Shown: piece by piece, positions 1 through 8,981 of the stretch | Numbering within the stretch: the stretch's first letter is position 1 | Layout of the letters: every line of letters starts with the position of its first letter | Assembly: GCA_030431635.1 (NCBI GenBank) | Contig: JAUIIL010000003.1 | Span: forward strand, 310,001 to 374,000 | DNA from: Bacteriovoracia bacterium | GTDB lineage: Bacteria > Bdellovibrionota > Bacteriovoracia > Bacteriovoracales > Bacteriovoracaceae | Length of the DNA stretch: 64,000 nucleotides | Direction: 5' to 3' | Notes under the pieces: generated by a model | Told to the model about the DNA's origin: nothing | Database searches by the model: none | The model's input: only the letters and a program-made list of their open reading frames with translations | Program-made: the position numbers and the translations under genes

Positions 1-197
1 TTACGAATCTCCTATTAAACATGGTGATGGGAATTATCGCAAGAACAGTTCCTCAGATGAATATATTAATGGTGAGCTTTGTTGTGAATATAGGAATCGG
101 ATTACTTGTTTTTGCGGCAATCTCTGATGAGTTTTTACATGTCGCTTTTGATATTTACATAAAGAAACTAGGTGACTGGTTTCAAATTACGGTTTAA
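1..197 (+). CDS. fliR: Flagellar export gate protein FliR, C-terminal end (partial)
   Basis: Only the last 64 codons are in the window, read in the frame starting at base 3 and ending at TAA 195-197. The peptide contains ARTVPQMNILMVSF followed by a hydrophobic stretch (VVNIGIGLLVFAAI), which matches the conserved end of FliR, a membrane component of the flagellar type III export gate. flhB begins 15 bases after the stop, as in many flagellar operons where fliR precedes flhB. The 5' part lies off the left edge. Confidence 0.88.
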   Translation, partial: TNLLLNMVMGIIARTVPQMNILMVSFVVNIGIGLLVFAAISDEFLHVAFDIYIKKLGDWFQITV

Positions 198-212
198 GGA
201 GTTTAAACCTAA

Positions 213-1301
213 ATGGCTGAAGATACAGACACAGGCGAAAAAACCGAAGCTCCCTCCCAATATCGGATTGAGGAGTTTCGAAAGAAAGGACAGGTTGCTT
301 CTTCTAAAGAAGTGAATAGTCTCATTATCCTTGCTGCTACAATTATGACAATAACAATCTTCTCTGTTTATGCTTATGAAGTTTTAACTGATTTTATTTA
401 CTGGTTAGTTAATCTACAGGCCAAAGAAGCTTATAAACCAGAGTTCTACCAGTTATTAATTAAAAATATGGCCTTAACAGGAATAAAGTGCTCTGCTCCT
501 GTTTTTATTTCGACAATACTTATCTCTTTTCTTTCTCAAGTTTCTCAAATTGGATTTATTTATGCTCCAGATGTCCTTCAATTAAAATTTGATCGGATAA
601 ATCCTATTAATGGTTTTCAAAGGCTTTTTTCTACAAGGGCTTTAGTGGAAGCTTTGAAAGGGTTATTTAAGTTTTCAATTATTTTATCAATCGTCTATTT
701 TACCATTAAAGATAACATGGGCTCTTTCACAGGATTTCTCCACGTGGAGCTCCCTGCTTCAATGGCCTTTGGTAAAATGCTAGCACTTAAGCTCGCTTAC
801 TCAATCATTATCGGCTTAGTTGTTGTTGCGATTGGTGACTTTGCTTGGGAAAAGTACTCTTATATGCAAAAACTTAAAATGACGAAACAACAAGTTAAGG
901 AAGAGCAAAAAGATAAAGATGGTAACCCTGAAATTAAACAAAAGATTCGCTCTATTCAAAGAGAAATGAGTAGAAAAAGAATGATGAATGACGTGCCAAA
1001 GGCTGATGCTATTATCACTAACCCAACTCACTTAAGTGTGGCGGTTAAATATGACCCAGCAACTATGATAGCCCCAGAAGTAATTGCCAAAGGTGCAGAC
1101 CAAGTTGCTCTCAAAATAAGAGAAATTGCAAAAGAAAACGATATTCTCATTGTTGAGAACGTTCCACTGGCCAGGACTCTTTATAAAACAGTCAAGATTG
1201 GAGAAGGTGTCCCTCGCAGTCTTTATAAAGCAGTCGCTGAAGTGTTGGCCTTTGTTTATAAAAAAAGAAAAAAACGTCAAAATCCAGGATTGAGAGGATA
1301 A
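213..1301 (+). CDS. flhB: Flagellar type III export switch protein FlhB
   Basis: 362 residues, the usual FlhB length. The start is ATG with GGAG upstream (198-201). The N-terminus (DTGEKTEAPSQYRIEEFRKK) is typical: FlhB proteins open with a TEKPT..R..AR.KG-like segment. Four hydrophobic segments occupy roughly residues 35-215, followed by a charged linker and the cytoplasmic domain. The self-cleavage motif NPTH is intact at residues 270-273, so the substrate-specificity switch from hook to filament export should work. It sits in the inner membrane with FliR and FlhA. flhA starts four bases after the stop, so the two are co-transcribed. Confidence 0.97.
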   Translation: MAEDTDTGEKTEAPSQYRIEEFRKKGQVASSKEVNSLIILAATIMTITIFSVYAYEVLTDFIYWLVNLQAKEAYKPEFYQLLIKNMALTGIKCSAPVFISTILISFLSQVSQIGFIYAPDVLQLKFDRINPINGFQRLFSTRALVEALKGLFKFSIILSIVYFTIKDNMGSFTGFLHVELPASMAFGKMLALKLAYSIIIGLVVVAIGDFAWEKYSYMQKLKMTKQQVKEEQKDKDGNPEIKQKIRSIQREMSRKRMMNDVPKADAIITNPTHLSVAVKYDPATMIAPEVIAKGADQVALKIREIAKENDILIVENVPLARTLYKTVKIGEGVPRSLYKAVAEVLAFVYKKRKKRQNPGLRG

Positions 1302-1305
1302 CTAA

Positions 1306-3390
1306 ATGAATAGCTTTAATCAATTTTTTGAAAGATTTAAAACGCTGACGAAGAATTCGGATTTGACGATAGCAATTGGTCTCGTTCTTATTCTATCGGT
1401 TATGATTATTCCTATAAGTCCTGTGTTTTTGGACTTACTAATTGCTCTCTCTCTCGCTTTCTCATTGGTTGTTCTTCTTTTAAGTGTTTATGCAAATAAA
1501 CCTTTGGATTTCTCAACTTTTCCATCAGTTCTTCTGGTTTCGACTCTTTTTAGGCTTTCTCTGAACGTGGCCTCAACTAAAAATATTTTGATTAGAGGGG
1601 GAGCAGAAGGAATTGGAGCTGCTGGTGATATTATTCGCTCTTTCGGAGACTATGTTGTTGGTGGGAATTTTGCTGTTGGTATTATCATCTTTATCATTCT
1701 TGTTATCATTAACTTTATTGTTATCACTAAAGGTGCTGGAAGGGTTGCTGAAGTTGCAGCAAGGTTTACATTAGATGCAATGCCAGGGAAACAAATGGCC
1801 ATCGATGCAGACTTAAATGCAGGTCTTATTAATGAAACCCAGGCAAAGGATCGAAGGCAAGAAGTTGCCGCCGAAGCTGATTTTTACGGGTCTATGGACG
1901 GTGCTTCGAAGTTTGTTAGAGGAGATGCCATTGCAGGTATTCTTATTACAGCTATCAATATCATAGGTGGAATCATTATTGGAATGGTTCAAAATGGAAT
2001 GAGCTTTTCAGTCGCGACTGAAACATTCACTCTACTTACAGTTGGTGATGGACTTGTGGCCCAAATTCCAGCTCTTATTGTTTCAACTGCTGCTGGTATG
2101 ATTGCTACCAGAAATACAAATGACAATTCACTAGGAGAGCAACTTTCAACCCAGTTTAGTATTCATCCTAAAGCCCTTTATATTGTTTCAGGTATTTTAA
2201 TTCTCTTCTCTTTTATTCCTAATCTTCCTATGCTTCCTTTCTTTTTCATAGGAGCAACGGTTGGTTTTATTGGTTTTAGAATTGAGAAAAACAACATTCA
2301 AGCAGAAGAGAAAAATAGACTAAAAGAACTAGAAAACAAAAAATCTACTGGTGAAAACCTTGAGGATCTTCTCTCTCTTGAATTGGTTGAGCTTGAAGTT
2401 GGATATGGACTTGTTAATATTGTGGATGCTGAACAAAATGGTGATTTATTAGAGAGAATAAGCCACATTCGAAAACAATTTGCAGTCGATTGGGGAGTGA
2501 TTATTCCTTCCATTAGAATCAAAGATAACTTGGAGTTAAAACCAGGCGGATACTCACTAAAGATAAAAGGAATAGAAGTGGCCGCAGGGGATCTGATGTC
2601 TGATCACCTTCTTGCAATGGATCCTGGAACTGTTATTGAACCGATTGAAGGAATAGAAACAGTTGAACCTGTTTTTGGATTACCAGCTGTTTGGATTGGT
2701 GAAGATTTAAGAGATGAAGCTCAATATAATGGTTATACAGTGGTGGACCTTTCAACTGTTATCGCGACTCACATAACTGAAATTTTGAAAGCAAACCTTC
2801 ATGAGCTTTTTGGTCGTCAGGAATTGGTAAGAGTTCTTGATAACTTTAAAGAAGATTATCCAAAAATTGTAAGCGATCTCATTCCAGAAATTCTTCCTCT
2901 TGGAACTATTCTAAAAGTGCTTCAAAACTTACTTAGAGAAGGAGTTTCAGTAAGAGACTTAAGAACTATTTTAGAATCTCTCGCTGAAAATGGAGATGTT
3001 ACAAAAGATAGTTTACACTTAACAGAGTTGGCCAGACAGTCCTTATATAGAACAATTACAGAGTCTATTAAAAACGATCAAGGAGATGTTCCACTTTTCA
3101 CTCTCGATCGTAATGTTGAAGAAGCTGTTGCGAATGCTATCGTTGAATCCGACTCTGGGCAGCAGCTTGCTCTTGATACGAAAATTACCCAATCAATTTT
3201 ATCGAGTTTGAATGAAAAAATAGAAGAAGCCACAAATATGGGCGAAAAAATGATAATTTTGTGTTCACCAATCATCAGAAGGCACTTTAAGCATTTGACA
3301 GAAAAATTTATTCCGAATTTGGTTGTGGTAAGTCATAATGAATTAAGCCCTGATGCGAACATAAAGTCACTAGGGACGGTGAGGTTGTAG
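1306..3390 (+). CDS. flhA: Flagellar type III export gate protein FlhA
   Basis: 694 residues, normal for FlhA. About the first 325 residues carry roughly eight hydrophobic segments and the highly conserved cytoplasmic loop with TKGAGRVAEVAARFTLDAMP and KQMAIDADLNAGLI, the family hallmark. The rest is the soluble cytoplasmic domain that docks chaperone-substrate complexes. FlhA couples proton flow to export and forms the nonameric ring above the gate. The gene starts four bases after flhB and is followed after one base by flhF. No damage is seen, so flagellar export is probably functional. Confidence 0.97.
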   Translation: MNSFNQFFERFKTLTKNSDLTIAIGLVLILSVMIIPISPVFLDLLIALSLAFSLVVLLLSVYANKPLDFSTFPSVLLVSTLFRLSLNVASTKNILIRGGAEGIGAAGDIIRSFGDYVVGGNFAVGIIIFIILVIINFIVITKGAGRVAEVAARFTLDAMPGKQMAIDADLNAGLINETQAKDRRQEVAAEADFYGSMDGASKFVRGDAIAGILITAINIIGGIIIGMVQNGMSFSVATETFTLLTVGDGLVAQIPALIVSTAAGMIATRNTNDNSLGEQLSTQFSIHPKALYIVSGILILFSFIPNLPMLPFFFIGATVGFIGFRIEKNNIQAEEKNRLKELENKKSTGENLEDLLSLELVELEVGYGLVNIVDAEQNGDLLERISHIRKQFAVDWGVIIPSIRIKDNLELKPGGYSLKIKGIEVAAGDLMSDHLLAMDPGTVIEPIEGIETVEPVFGLPAVWIGEDLRDEAQYNGYTVVDLSTVIATHITEILKANLHELFGRQELVRVLDNFKEDYPKIVSDLIPEILPLGTILKVLQNLLREGVSVRDLRTILESLAENGDVTKDSLHLTELARQSLYRTITESIKNDQGDVPLFTLDRNVEEAVANAIVESDSGQQLALDTKITQSILSSLNEKIEEATNMGEKMIILCSPIIRRHFKHLTEKFIPNLVVVSHNELSPDANIKSLGTVRL

Positions 3391-3391
3391 A

Positions 3392-4768
3392 ATGCATGTC
3401 AGGAAATTTGAAGGAGATTCGTTAGAAGAGGTTATCAAGCAAGTTAAAAAAGAACTTGGCCCTGATGCTATTATTCTTAAAACGAAAACAAACAAGGGAA
3501 TTGGTGGAGCTTTTCGCAAAAATAGAGTTGAAATTACAGCTGCTATTTCTGAGAGTAGTTACATTAAGAAAGCAAAAGTTGATAGAGTTTTACCAGATGA
3601 AGTGAAAGAGACTTTCTATCAAGCGCCTTCATCAGAAATTAATAAAACGATTCAATCCTACTCTTCTCCCACATATGGAGCGATGGGATTAAATAAAAAT
3701 GTTCAAATGAAAACAAATAAACTTAAAGATAAAGTGGTAAGTACGGCCAAATCTTTTACTTCAAGTTTAGATGACTTCTTAACTCCTCAACCAAAATCTG
3801 AACAACCTTTAGAAAACAGAGTTGAACTGCATGAATTCATTTCAGATATCCAGCCAGAGGAAGTTGAGGTTCGAAGACAAGAAAAAACATTAGAAATGGA
3901 TTATTCGAATCATTTAAAATCTCAAGAAGAAAAGATTAAAGCATTAGAAGAAAAACTAATGAATTTAATGCAAGATGTAGTCGTTAGTTCAGAAAGAGAG
4001 AAAGGTCCTCACGGAATTAGCGAATTAAAAACAACTCTTAAAACACTAGATTTAAACAATAGAATTATTACGAAGTTAATAAAAAAGATTAATGCCTCTG
4101 TAAGTTATAAAGACCAAGATGATAGTGATGTTGTTTTTGATGTGGCCTTAAGAGAGCTCGATGAAATAATTAATACTAAGCAAGCAATGTTCTCGCAGGT
4201 TGTTGGAAGGTCGTCGATAACTGTTTTTCTCTCAGAGGGCGCGAGTGGACAAAGTTCAGCAGTGAGAAAACTAAGTTCTATTAGAGAAGGCTCTAAGGTT
4301 ATAAAAATTGTAAGAGAAAAAACCAAGAGAACAAAAACAGACAAACTACTTGGAATTGACATCGTTGAAGTAACATCTATTGCTGAAGTAGTAACAGAGT
4401 GCCGAAAAGAAGAGTTATCGGAGAAAGCTCTTTTTATTGATGTGAATCCAAACCTTCTAAGCAATGAAAGTATTAAAGATCTAGTAGAGCATTTAAAAAG
4501 AAATTTTTCTTCTGTTGAAGTTCTTTTAAATATCTCTGCCATTCATTCTGAAATTTACAATAGAAAAAATATTTCTAAGTATTCTCATTTGATTGATGGG
4601 ATTATAATAAATCATATAGACAAGTGCCTTAACTTTGGAGCACTTGTTAATGTGCATGAAGAGTTTGGTCATATCCCCTTAGTCTTTTATGGTACGGGGC
4701 GGGTTATACCGGAAGATATTGAAGCGGCTACATCAGAAAGATTAATAGCTTCACTTTTTAGAATTTAG
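3392..4768 (+). CDS. flhF: FlhF-like flagellar SRP-GTPase homologue with lost nucleotide-binding motifs
   Basis: 458 residues. The N-terminus (MHVRKFEGDSLEEVIKQVKKELGPDAIILKT) is the standard FlhF B-domain start, and the ending IPEDIEAATSERLIASLF resembles the conserved P(E)D...A family end. Position between flhA and flhG also fits. In the G domain, however, the P-loop is replaced by G283-A-S-G-Q-S-S-A290 (the invariant GKT of GxxGxGKT becomes SSA). The DTAGR motif becomes DVNPN, and TKLD becomes NHID. FlhF normally sets the site and number of polar flagella through its GTP-bound dimer. This copy keeps length and frame but probably cannot bind or hydrolyse GTP normally, so it may act as a scaffold. 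The identity is firm from context and both ends; the loss of GTPase activity is inferred from the motifs. Confidence 0.88.
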   Translation: MHVRKFEGDSLEEVIKQVKKELGPDAIILKTKTNKGIGGAFRKNRVEITAAISESSYIKKAKVDRVLPDEVKETFYQAPSSEINKTIQSYSSPTYGAMGLNKNVQMKTNKLKDKVVSTAKSFTSSLDDFLTPQPKSEQPLENRVELHEFISDIQPEEVEVRRQEKTLEMDYSNHLKSQEEKIKALEEKLMNLMQDVVVSSEREKGPHGISELKTTLKTLDLNNRIITKLIKKINASVSYKDQDDSDVVFDVALRELDEIINTKQAMFSQVVGRSSITVFLSEGASGQSSAVRKLSSIREGSKVIKIVREKTKRTKTDKLLGIDIVEVTSIAEVVTECRKEELSEKALFIDVNPNLLSNESIKDLVEHLKRNFSSVEVLLNISAIHSEIYNRKNISKYSHLIDGIIINHIDKCLNFGALVNVHEEFGHIPLVFYGTGRVIPEDIEAATSERLIASLFRI

Positions 4769-4798
4769 TTTTTTAGGAAGAAAAACGAAGGAGACAGG

Positions 4799-5689
4799 AT
4801 GTCGGTTGAGAGTGTCAGCGAATGGCTACATTCATTTAGTTCTGAAGCAAGTAAATTTCAAAGTCTTAAAAAACGTTACAAAACGTCAAAAGCAGTCACT
4901 GTATCGATTGCCAGCGGAAAGGGGGGAGTAGGTAAAACCTCAGTCTCTGTCAAACTTGCAAAAGAGTTAGCATCACTTGGACATAAAGTTCTGCTTCTTG
5001 ATTGTGATTTTAACCTTTCGAACACATCAATAAAGCTTAACATTCCCTTAAGTGATAATTTTTTTGATTTGATTTCTGCTCGGAAAACATTCGAAGAGTG
5101 TATTGTTAGAATGGGAAACCTTGATATTCTTCCATCGGCCAACGGAAATCTTGATCTTTTTAATGAAGGTCTTCAAATGTATGAAATTATGGTTGATATT
5201 ATTTATGGCCATGAAAAAGATTATGATTATATCTTGCTTGATTCTCCTGCAGGAATTTCCAAGGATAGTGTTAATCTTAACGCTTATTGTGATCACCGAT
5301 TGCTAATAGTAACGCCTGATAGGTCATCTATCACTGATGCCTATTCTTTAATGAAAGTTTTATCAAAAAGCTATGGTATTAACGAAAACCATCTTTTGGT
5401 AAATATGGTGAATAACCAAGGACAGTATTTAAGAGTTATTAAAACTTTAAGTGAAACTGCTGAAAATTTCTTAAACTCGCGAACAAATATTATTGGTGGA
5501 ATTAAAAAATACGACTGTTCAACAGACTCATTTGATAAGTTTTTTATTCAAATGGAAAACTCTGCCGCTCACAAAGACTTCTCTAAACTAACTAAAAAGT
5601 TTACCGAAAAAATTTGTGGGCGCTCTGTAAATGGGGTTAGTTCACATCAACTTGTGGACAATAGGGGCGTCGAACTCGAAGTTCATTAA
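4799..5689 (+). CDS. flhG: MinD-like ATPase FlhG (FleN/YlxH), flagellar number regulator
   Basis: 296 residues; ATG preceded by GAAGGAGA. The deviant Walker A motif of the ParA/MinD family is intact (SGKGGVGKTS, about residues 39-48), as is a Walker B-like segment (YILLDSPAGIS). FlhG limits flagellar number and stimulates FlhF through an N-terminal helix containing DQAxxLR. Here that region reads SSEASKFQSLKKR, with no clear DQA, which fits the degraded FlhF upstream. The C-terminus is polar and lacks an obvious MinD-type membrane-targeting helix, though this cannot be excluded by eye. It lies 30 bases after flhF and 18 before fliA, in the same operon. Confidence 0.93.
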   Translation: MSVESVSEWLHSFSSEASKFQSLKKRYKTSKAVTVSIASGKGGVGKTSVSVKLAKELASLGHKVLLLDCDFNLSNTSIKLNIPLSDNFFDLISARKTFEECIVRMGNLDILPSANGNLDLFNEGLQMYEIMVDIIYGHEKDYDYILLDSPAGISKDSVNLNAYCDHRLLIVTPDRSSITDAYSLMKVLSKSYGINENHLLVNMVNNQGQYLRVIKTLSETAENFLNSRTNIIGGIKKYDCSTDSFDKFFIQMENSAAHKDFSKLTKKFTEKICGRSVNGVSSHQLVDNRGVELEVH

Positions 5690-5707
5690 AGATGCAAGGA
5701 GTGCTAA

Positions 5708-6493
5708 ATGTCGTCTCTCACAGCTAAGCTAAGAAATTTAAAAGATTACAAAACAGCAATTGATGCAAAAACTAAAGATGAAATCATCGTAGAGTATGCA
5801 CCGTTGATTAAGTATATTGCTATGAAAATAGCTTCGAGACTTCCAGCAAATATTGAACTAGATGATTTGATTTCATGTGGTGTTATAGGGCTCATGGATG
5901 CAATTGATAAGTTTGATCCAACGAGAGACAATAAATTTAAGACATATGCTGAATTTAGAATAAGAGGGTCGATCCTTGATGAATTAAGAGCACAAGACTG
6001 GGTACCTCGTTCTGTTAGAGAAAAAGCGAAAATGATTGAAAGAGCTTACTCTAAATTAGAGGGAGAGCTTGGAAGACCTGCAACTGATGAAGAAATGTGT
6101 GCTGAGCTGAATCTTTCTCAAGAAGAATATTTTTCACTATTAAATAAAGCAAAATCCGTTTCTTTATTAAACATTGATGACTCCTCTAGTTTTAACAGAG
6201 GGGACAAGAAACTTTTAATGGGTCTTTTAGAGCACAGAAGATCATCTAATCCATTTGCTGCCGTTAACTACAAAAGAGCACAAGAAATTATAAAGAATGG
6301 AATTAAATCCTTACCAGAAAAACAAAGATTAGTTCTCTCTCTTTATTATTATGAAGATCTTAATCTTAAAGAAATTGGTCAGGTACTTGATGTAACAGAG
6401 TCTAGAGTTTCACAACTTCATACACAAGCCATTCTTAAATTACGAGTAAGACTAAAATCGAGTTTCGAGTCAATCGAAGATATTGCAAGTTAG
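5708..6493 (+). CDS. fliA: Flagellar sigma factor sigma-28 (FliA)
   Basis: 261 residues. Region 2 is clear (LPANIELDDLISCGVIGLMD and FKTYAEFRIRGSILDELRAQ, roughly residues 42-98). It is followed by the WVPRSVREKA segment typical of the FliA/WhiG class, a region 3, and a region 4 helix-turn-helix near the end (LKEIGQVLDVTESRVSQLHT). It directs RNA polymerase to late flagellar and chemotaxis promoters. It is the last gene of the flagellar operon here and is followed by a hairpin. An anti-sigma factor FlgM is not seen in the window. Confidence 0.96.
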   Translation: MSSLTAKLRNLKDYKTAIDAKTKDEIIVEYAPLIKYIAMKIASRLPANIELDDLISCGVIGLMDAIDKFDPTRDNKFKTYAEFRIRGSILDELRAQDWVPRSVREKAKMIERAYSKLEGELGRPATDEEMCAELNLSQEEYFSLLNKAKSVSLLNIDDSSSFNRGDKKLLMGLLEHRRSSNPFAAVNYKRAQEIIKNGIKSLPEKQRLVLSLYYYEDLNLKEIGQVLDVTESRVSQLHTQAILKLRVRLKSSFESIEDIAS

Positions 6494-6536
6494 TACTTGA
6501 GTTTCTCATTCAAGCTTATTAAGACTTTACTGAACT

Positions 6537-6566
6537 GGCCCTTTAAATTTTAAGGGCCTTATATCA
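6537..6566 (+). terminator. Hairpin after fliA, possible terminator
   Basis: GGCCCTT (6537-6543) can pair with AAGGGCC (6552-6558) around an eight-base A/T loop. The sequence after it is AT-rich but not a clean T run, so this is either a weak terminator or a processing hairpin closing the flagellar operon. Confidence 0.5.
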
Positions 6567-6627
6567 TAATAATAAAGTACTAAAAACTTTTATCCATTAA
6601 GGATAAGAGCTTGAAAACAGGATGTTT

Positions 6628-8979
6628 ATGGGTCGAAAACTTTTCAGATTATTTCCTTATTATTATCAATTCGTTCTCGCTTTTTTGATCAGTCTTTGTT
6701 TTGGAGCTTTGGTTTTCTTGTGGGGAAATGGTTATTTAGATGGAAGCCACATGACTTCAGTCTATGAGGCCACAACAATTATTAAAACATTAAAAGAAGA
6801 TAAAACTTTAAACTATATAAACGATTCAATTACAAGCGGAGATATCAGTAAGGCCAGAAGTCGTTTCAATTTTTTTGAAGATAAAGTGAAAAAGGTAAAT
6901 AGAATTGTAAGAATGGATTCCTATATGCCAGTTGAGCAAAATGGGAAAAAACTCAAAGAATCTTTTTCTAGGTTACAAACGATATCTAATGTAAATGATG
7001 CCTACAGAGTTTTAGAAGAAAAAGCCATGAATTTTTCTAGCTATGTGAAGGCCAATAAATGGAGAACATTGACTAGAATGAGTTCAATTGTTCAAATGAG
7101 GTTAACTAAAAATAACGGCGAGTTTAATGGTCTTGGAAAAACAATGTCCCAAGTTAATAAGGACATTGCTTCAATGGAGAATATTACCATGTCCTCCATT
7201 CTTGCTTCTAATGAGAAATCAGAAATCATGAATCGTTTAAAATCTCTCAAGGTAGAAATAGAGATTTTAAATAATTTTTCAAATGAGAGAGCCGGTTTTT
7301 TACAAAACTTTAAAAGATATAAAAATAGCTTTGAGTCATGGGTAACAGAACTAGGCCCCGAGCTCTCATTGCAAAAAATTGAAGCCGATAGATATGGCCA
7401 TTATTTTCTCTTCCTCTTAGTTGGACTAATGCTCATGAGTGGTATTTTAATGGCGGCAGGATATATTTTTCAAAAAAAATACGAAGCTGAAATAGGTGCA
7501 CAAATAGAGGAAAAAGTACTCAAAATCAATGAGAATAATCTCATTCGGACAGATGAACTTTCTTCTGATTTTTCATTAGAATTTAAGCAAAAGTTTGAGC
7601 AAATGAAAAAATATATCCATAAGAGAATGATGTTTGGAAGTATTTTTCAAGACTCACTACCATTTCCTTCAGTTCTCTTAGATAGTAATTTGAAAGTGAC
7701 TTGGGCCAACCAATACTTTAAAGAAATGTGGAAACTCAATAGTGATGATATTCAGTTAGATAAGATCAGTTGGGACTTTTTGGCCAAGTCAACTAATCTA
7801 GGACAAAACGATCCTGTTATAGAAGCTCATAAAAATGGAATTGCTGGAATTTATCAAATTCAAGTGAAGACTCCTGAGCAAAAGAAGTTTGGCCCTTATG
7901 AAATGTATGTGAGTCCCATCGAATATAACGGAGATATTTCTATTCAAGTTTATCTCTACTCACTGGAATCACTACAGGATACGATAGAGTCACAAGGCCG
8001 ATCAATTATAGGGCCAATTACAAGAACAATGGATGCGCTTCTTGCAGGAAGGTTTGATAGTGCTTTTAAAGAGCAGATTAAATCAGATTACGATGTGGCC
8101 GATATCAATGATATTTATGAGAAAATTTGTAAACATAATGAACACGCCACTCTTCAAAAAGAAGGACTTCTAAGTGAAATAGATCGCTTAGAAGATGAAT
8201 CCGCTGACATGAAAAAATCTCTTGATGATGTCATGGGACTTAATAAAGCCGCGATTGAAGCAAACTTGAAAGTTGTTAAAGATTTGAAAATTGTACGAGA
8301 TAAATTCATCGAACTTGCGGGTGTTGTTGATGAGTATAAAGAATTGAATGCTAATCTGCGAGATTCGCTTCACCAAAGTATTCAAGATTATCATATTAGT
8401 GTGAGAAAGAATGAAGGTCTTTTTGGAAGCTTTTCGGATGCTTTAAGTGCAATTCCATCGGTAGAGAAGTTCAAGGATGAAATAAAAGTAATTAAAAATG
8501 AAATGGTTTCAATCAAAAATAAAATCTCTCAGTCTATTGGAAAAGTTGTGGACTCTTCTAAGTTAGATATCAATAGTGAATTAAAATTTAAACAAGCAGG
8601 AGCAATTGAAAGAGTGAATGCAGACCTTGCTGCCTTAAATGATGTGATCGCTAGCATTGATAAGAAGATGGTTTTTCTTGATGTTCAATTTTCAAAAACT
8701 CAAATGATTTTCAAAGAACATAAGAGAAGAATTAGTGAGAACAAGGTTGAGAATGAAGGAATTAGACAAAAAGATTTACTCGAGAGCTTTAAAGGGCAAA
8801 ATACCTACTTAAGTGATCTTGAGACTCGCTCTCAAAGAATTGAAGATGTTGTCATTGATAAGTTAAAATCAGTTTATTCTGGTTATAAGGCCAATACTAA
8901 AGTTGCTTATACCGTTAATAAGCTCATTCAAGACAAGGATGGCTTTGTGGAAAAATCGGCTACAGAAACAGAAGTTTAA
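6628..8979 (+). CDS. Inner-membrane PAS and coiled-coil protein, chemoreceptor-like but without a signalling tip
   Basis: About 783 residues from the second ATG. AGGA sits five bases before this ATG, whereas the ATG at 6622 overlaps that AGGA and has no ribosome site of its own. There is a membrane segment near residues 12-32, a helical, presumably periplasmic domain of about 225 residues, and a second membrane segment around residues 260-282. A PAS-like domain follows (FPSVLLDSNLKVTWANQYFKEMW, near 345-430), then a long coiled coil to the end. This layout resembles methyl-accepting chemotaxis proteins, but the conserved hairpin tip (EANLLALNAAIEAARAG type) and a HAMP domain were not found. 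No histidine kinase or GGDEF motif is visible either. Placement after fliA suggests a motility-linked sensory or structural role, which is inference. Confidence 0.7.
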   Translation: MGRKLFRLFPYYYQFVLAFLISLCFGALVFLWGNGYLDGSHMTSVYEATTIIKTLKEDKTLNYINDSITSGDISKARSRFNFFEDKVKKVNRIVRMDSYMPVEQNGKKLKESFSRLQTISNVNDAYRVLEEKAMNFSSYVKANKWRTLTRMSSIVQMRLTKNNGEFNGLGKTMSQVNKDIASMENITMSSILASNEKSEIMNRLKSLKVEIEILNNFSNERAGFLQNFKRYKNSFESWVTELGPELSLQKIEADRYGHYFLFLLVGLMLMSGILMAAGYIFQKKYEAEIGAQIEEKVLKINENNLIRTDELSSDFSLEFKQKFEQMKKYIHKRMMFGSIFQDSLPFPSVLLDSNLKVTWANQYFKEMWKLNSDDIQLDKISWDFLAKSTNLGQNDPVIEAHKNGIAGIYQIQVKTPEQKKFGPYEMYVSPIEYNGDISIQVYLYSLESLQDTIESQGRSIIGPITRTMDALLAGRFDSAFKEQIKSDYDVADINDIYEKICKHNEHATLQKEGLLSEIDRLEDESADMKKSLDDVMGLNKAAIEANLKVVKDLKIVRDKFIELAGVVDEYKELNANLRDSLHQSIQDYHISVRKNEGLFGSFSDALSAIPSVEKFKDEIKVIKNEMVSIKNKISQSIGKVVDSSKLDINSELKFKQAGAIERVNADLAALNDVIASIDKKMVFLDVQFSKTQMIFKEHKRRISENKVENEGIRQKDLLESFKGQNTYLSDLETRSQRIEDVVIDKLKSVYSGYKANTKVAYTVNKLIQDKDGFVEKSATETEV

Positions 8980-8981
8980 AC

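Noticed and set aside
4105-4542. 145-codon open frame on the minus strand inside flhF
   Set aside because: Serine-rich shadow of flhF with no ribosome site; flhF is supported by both conserved ends and operon position.
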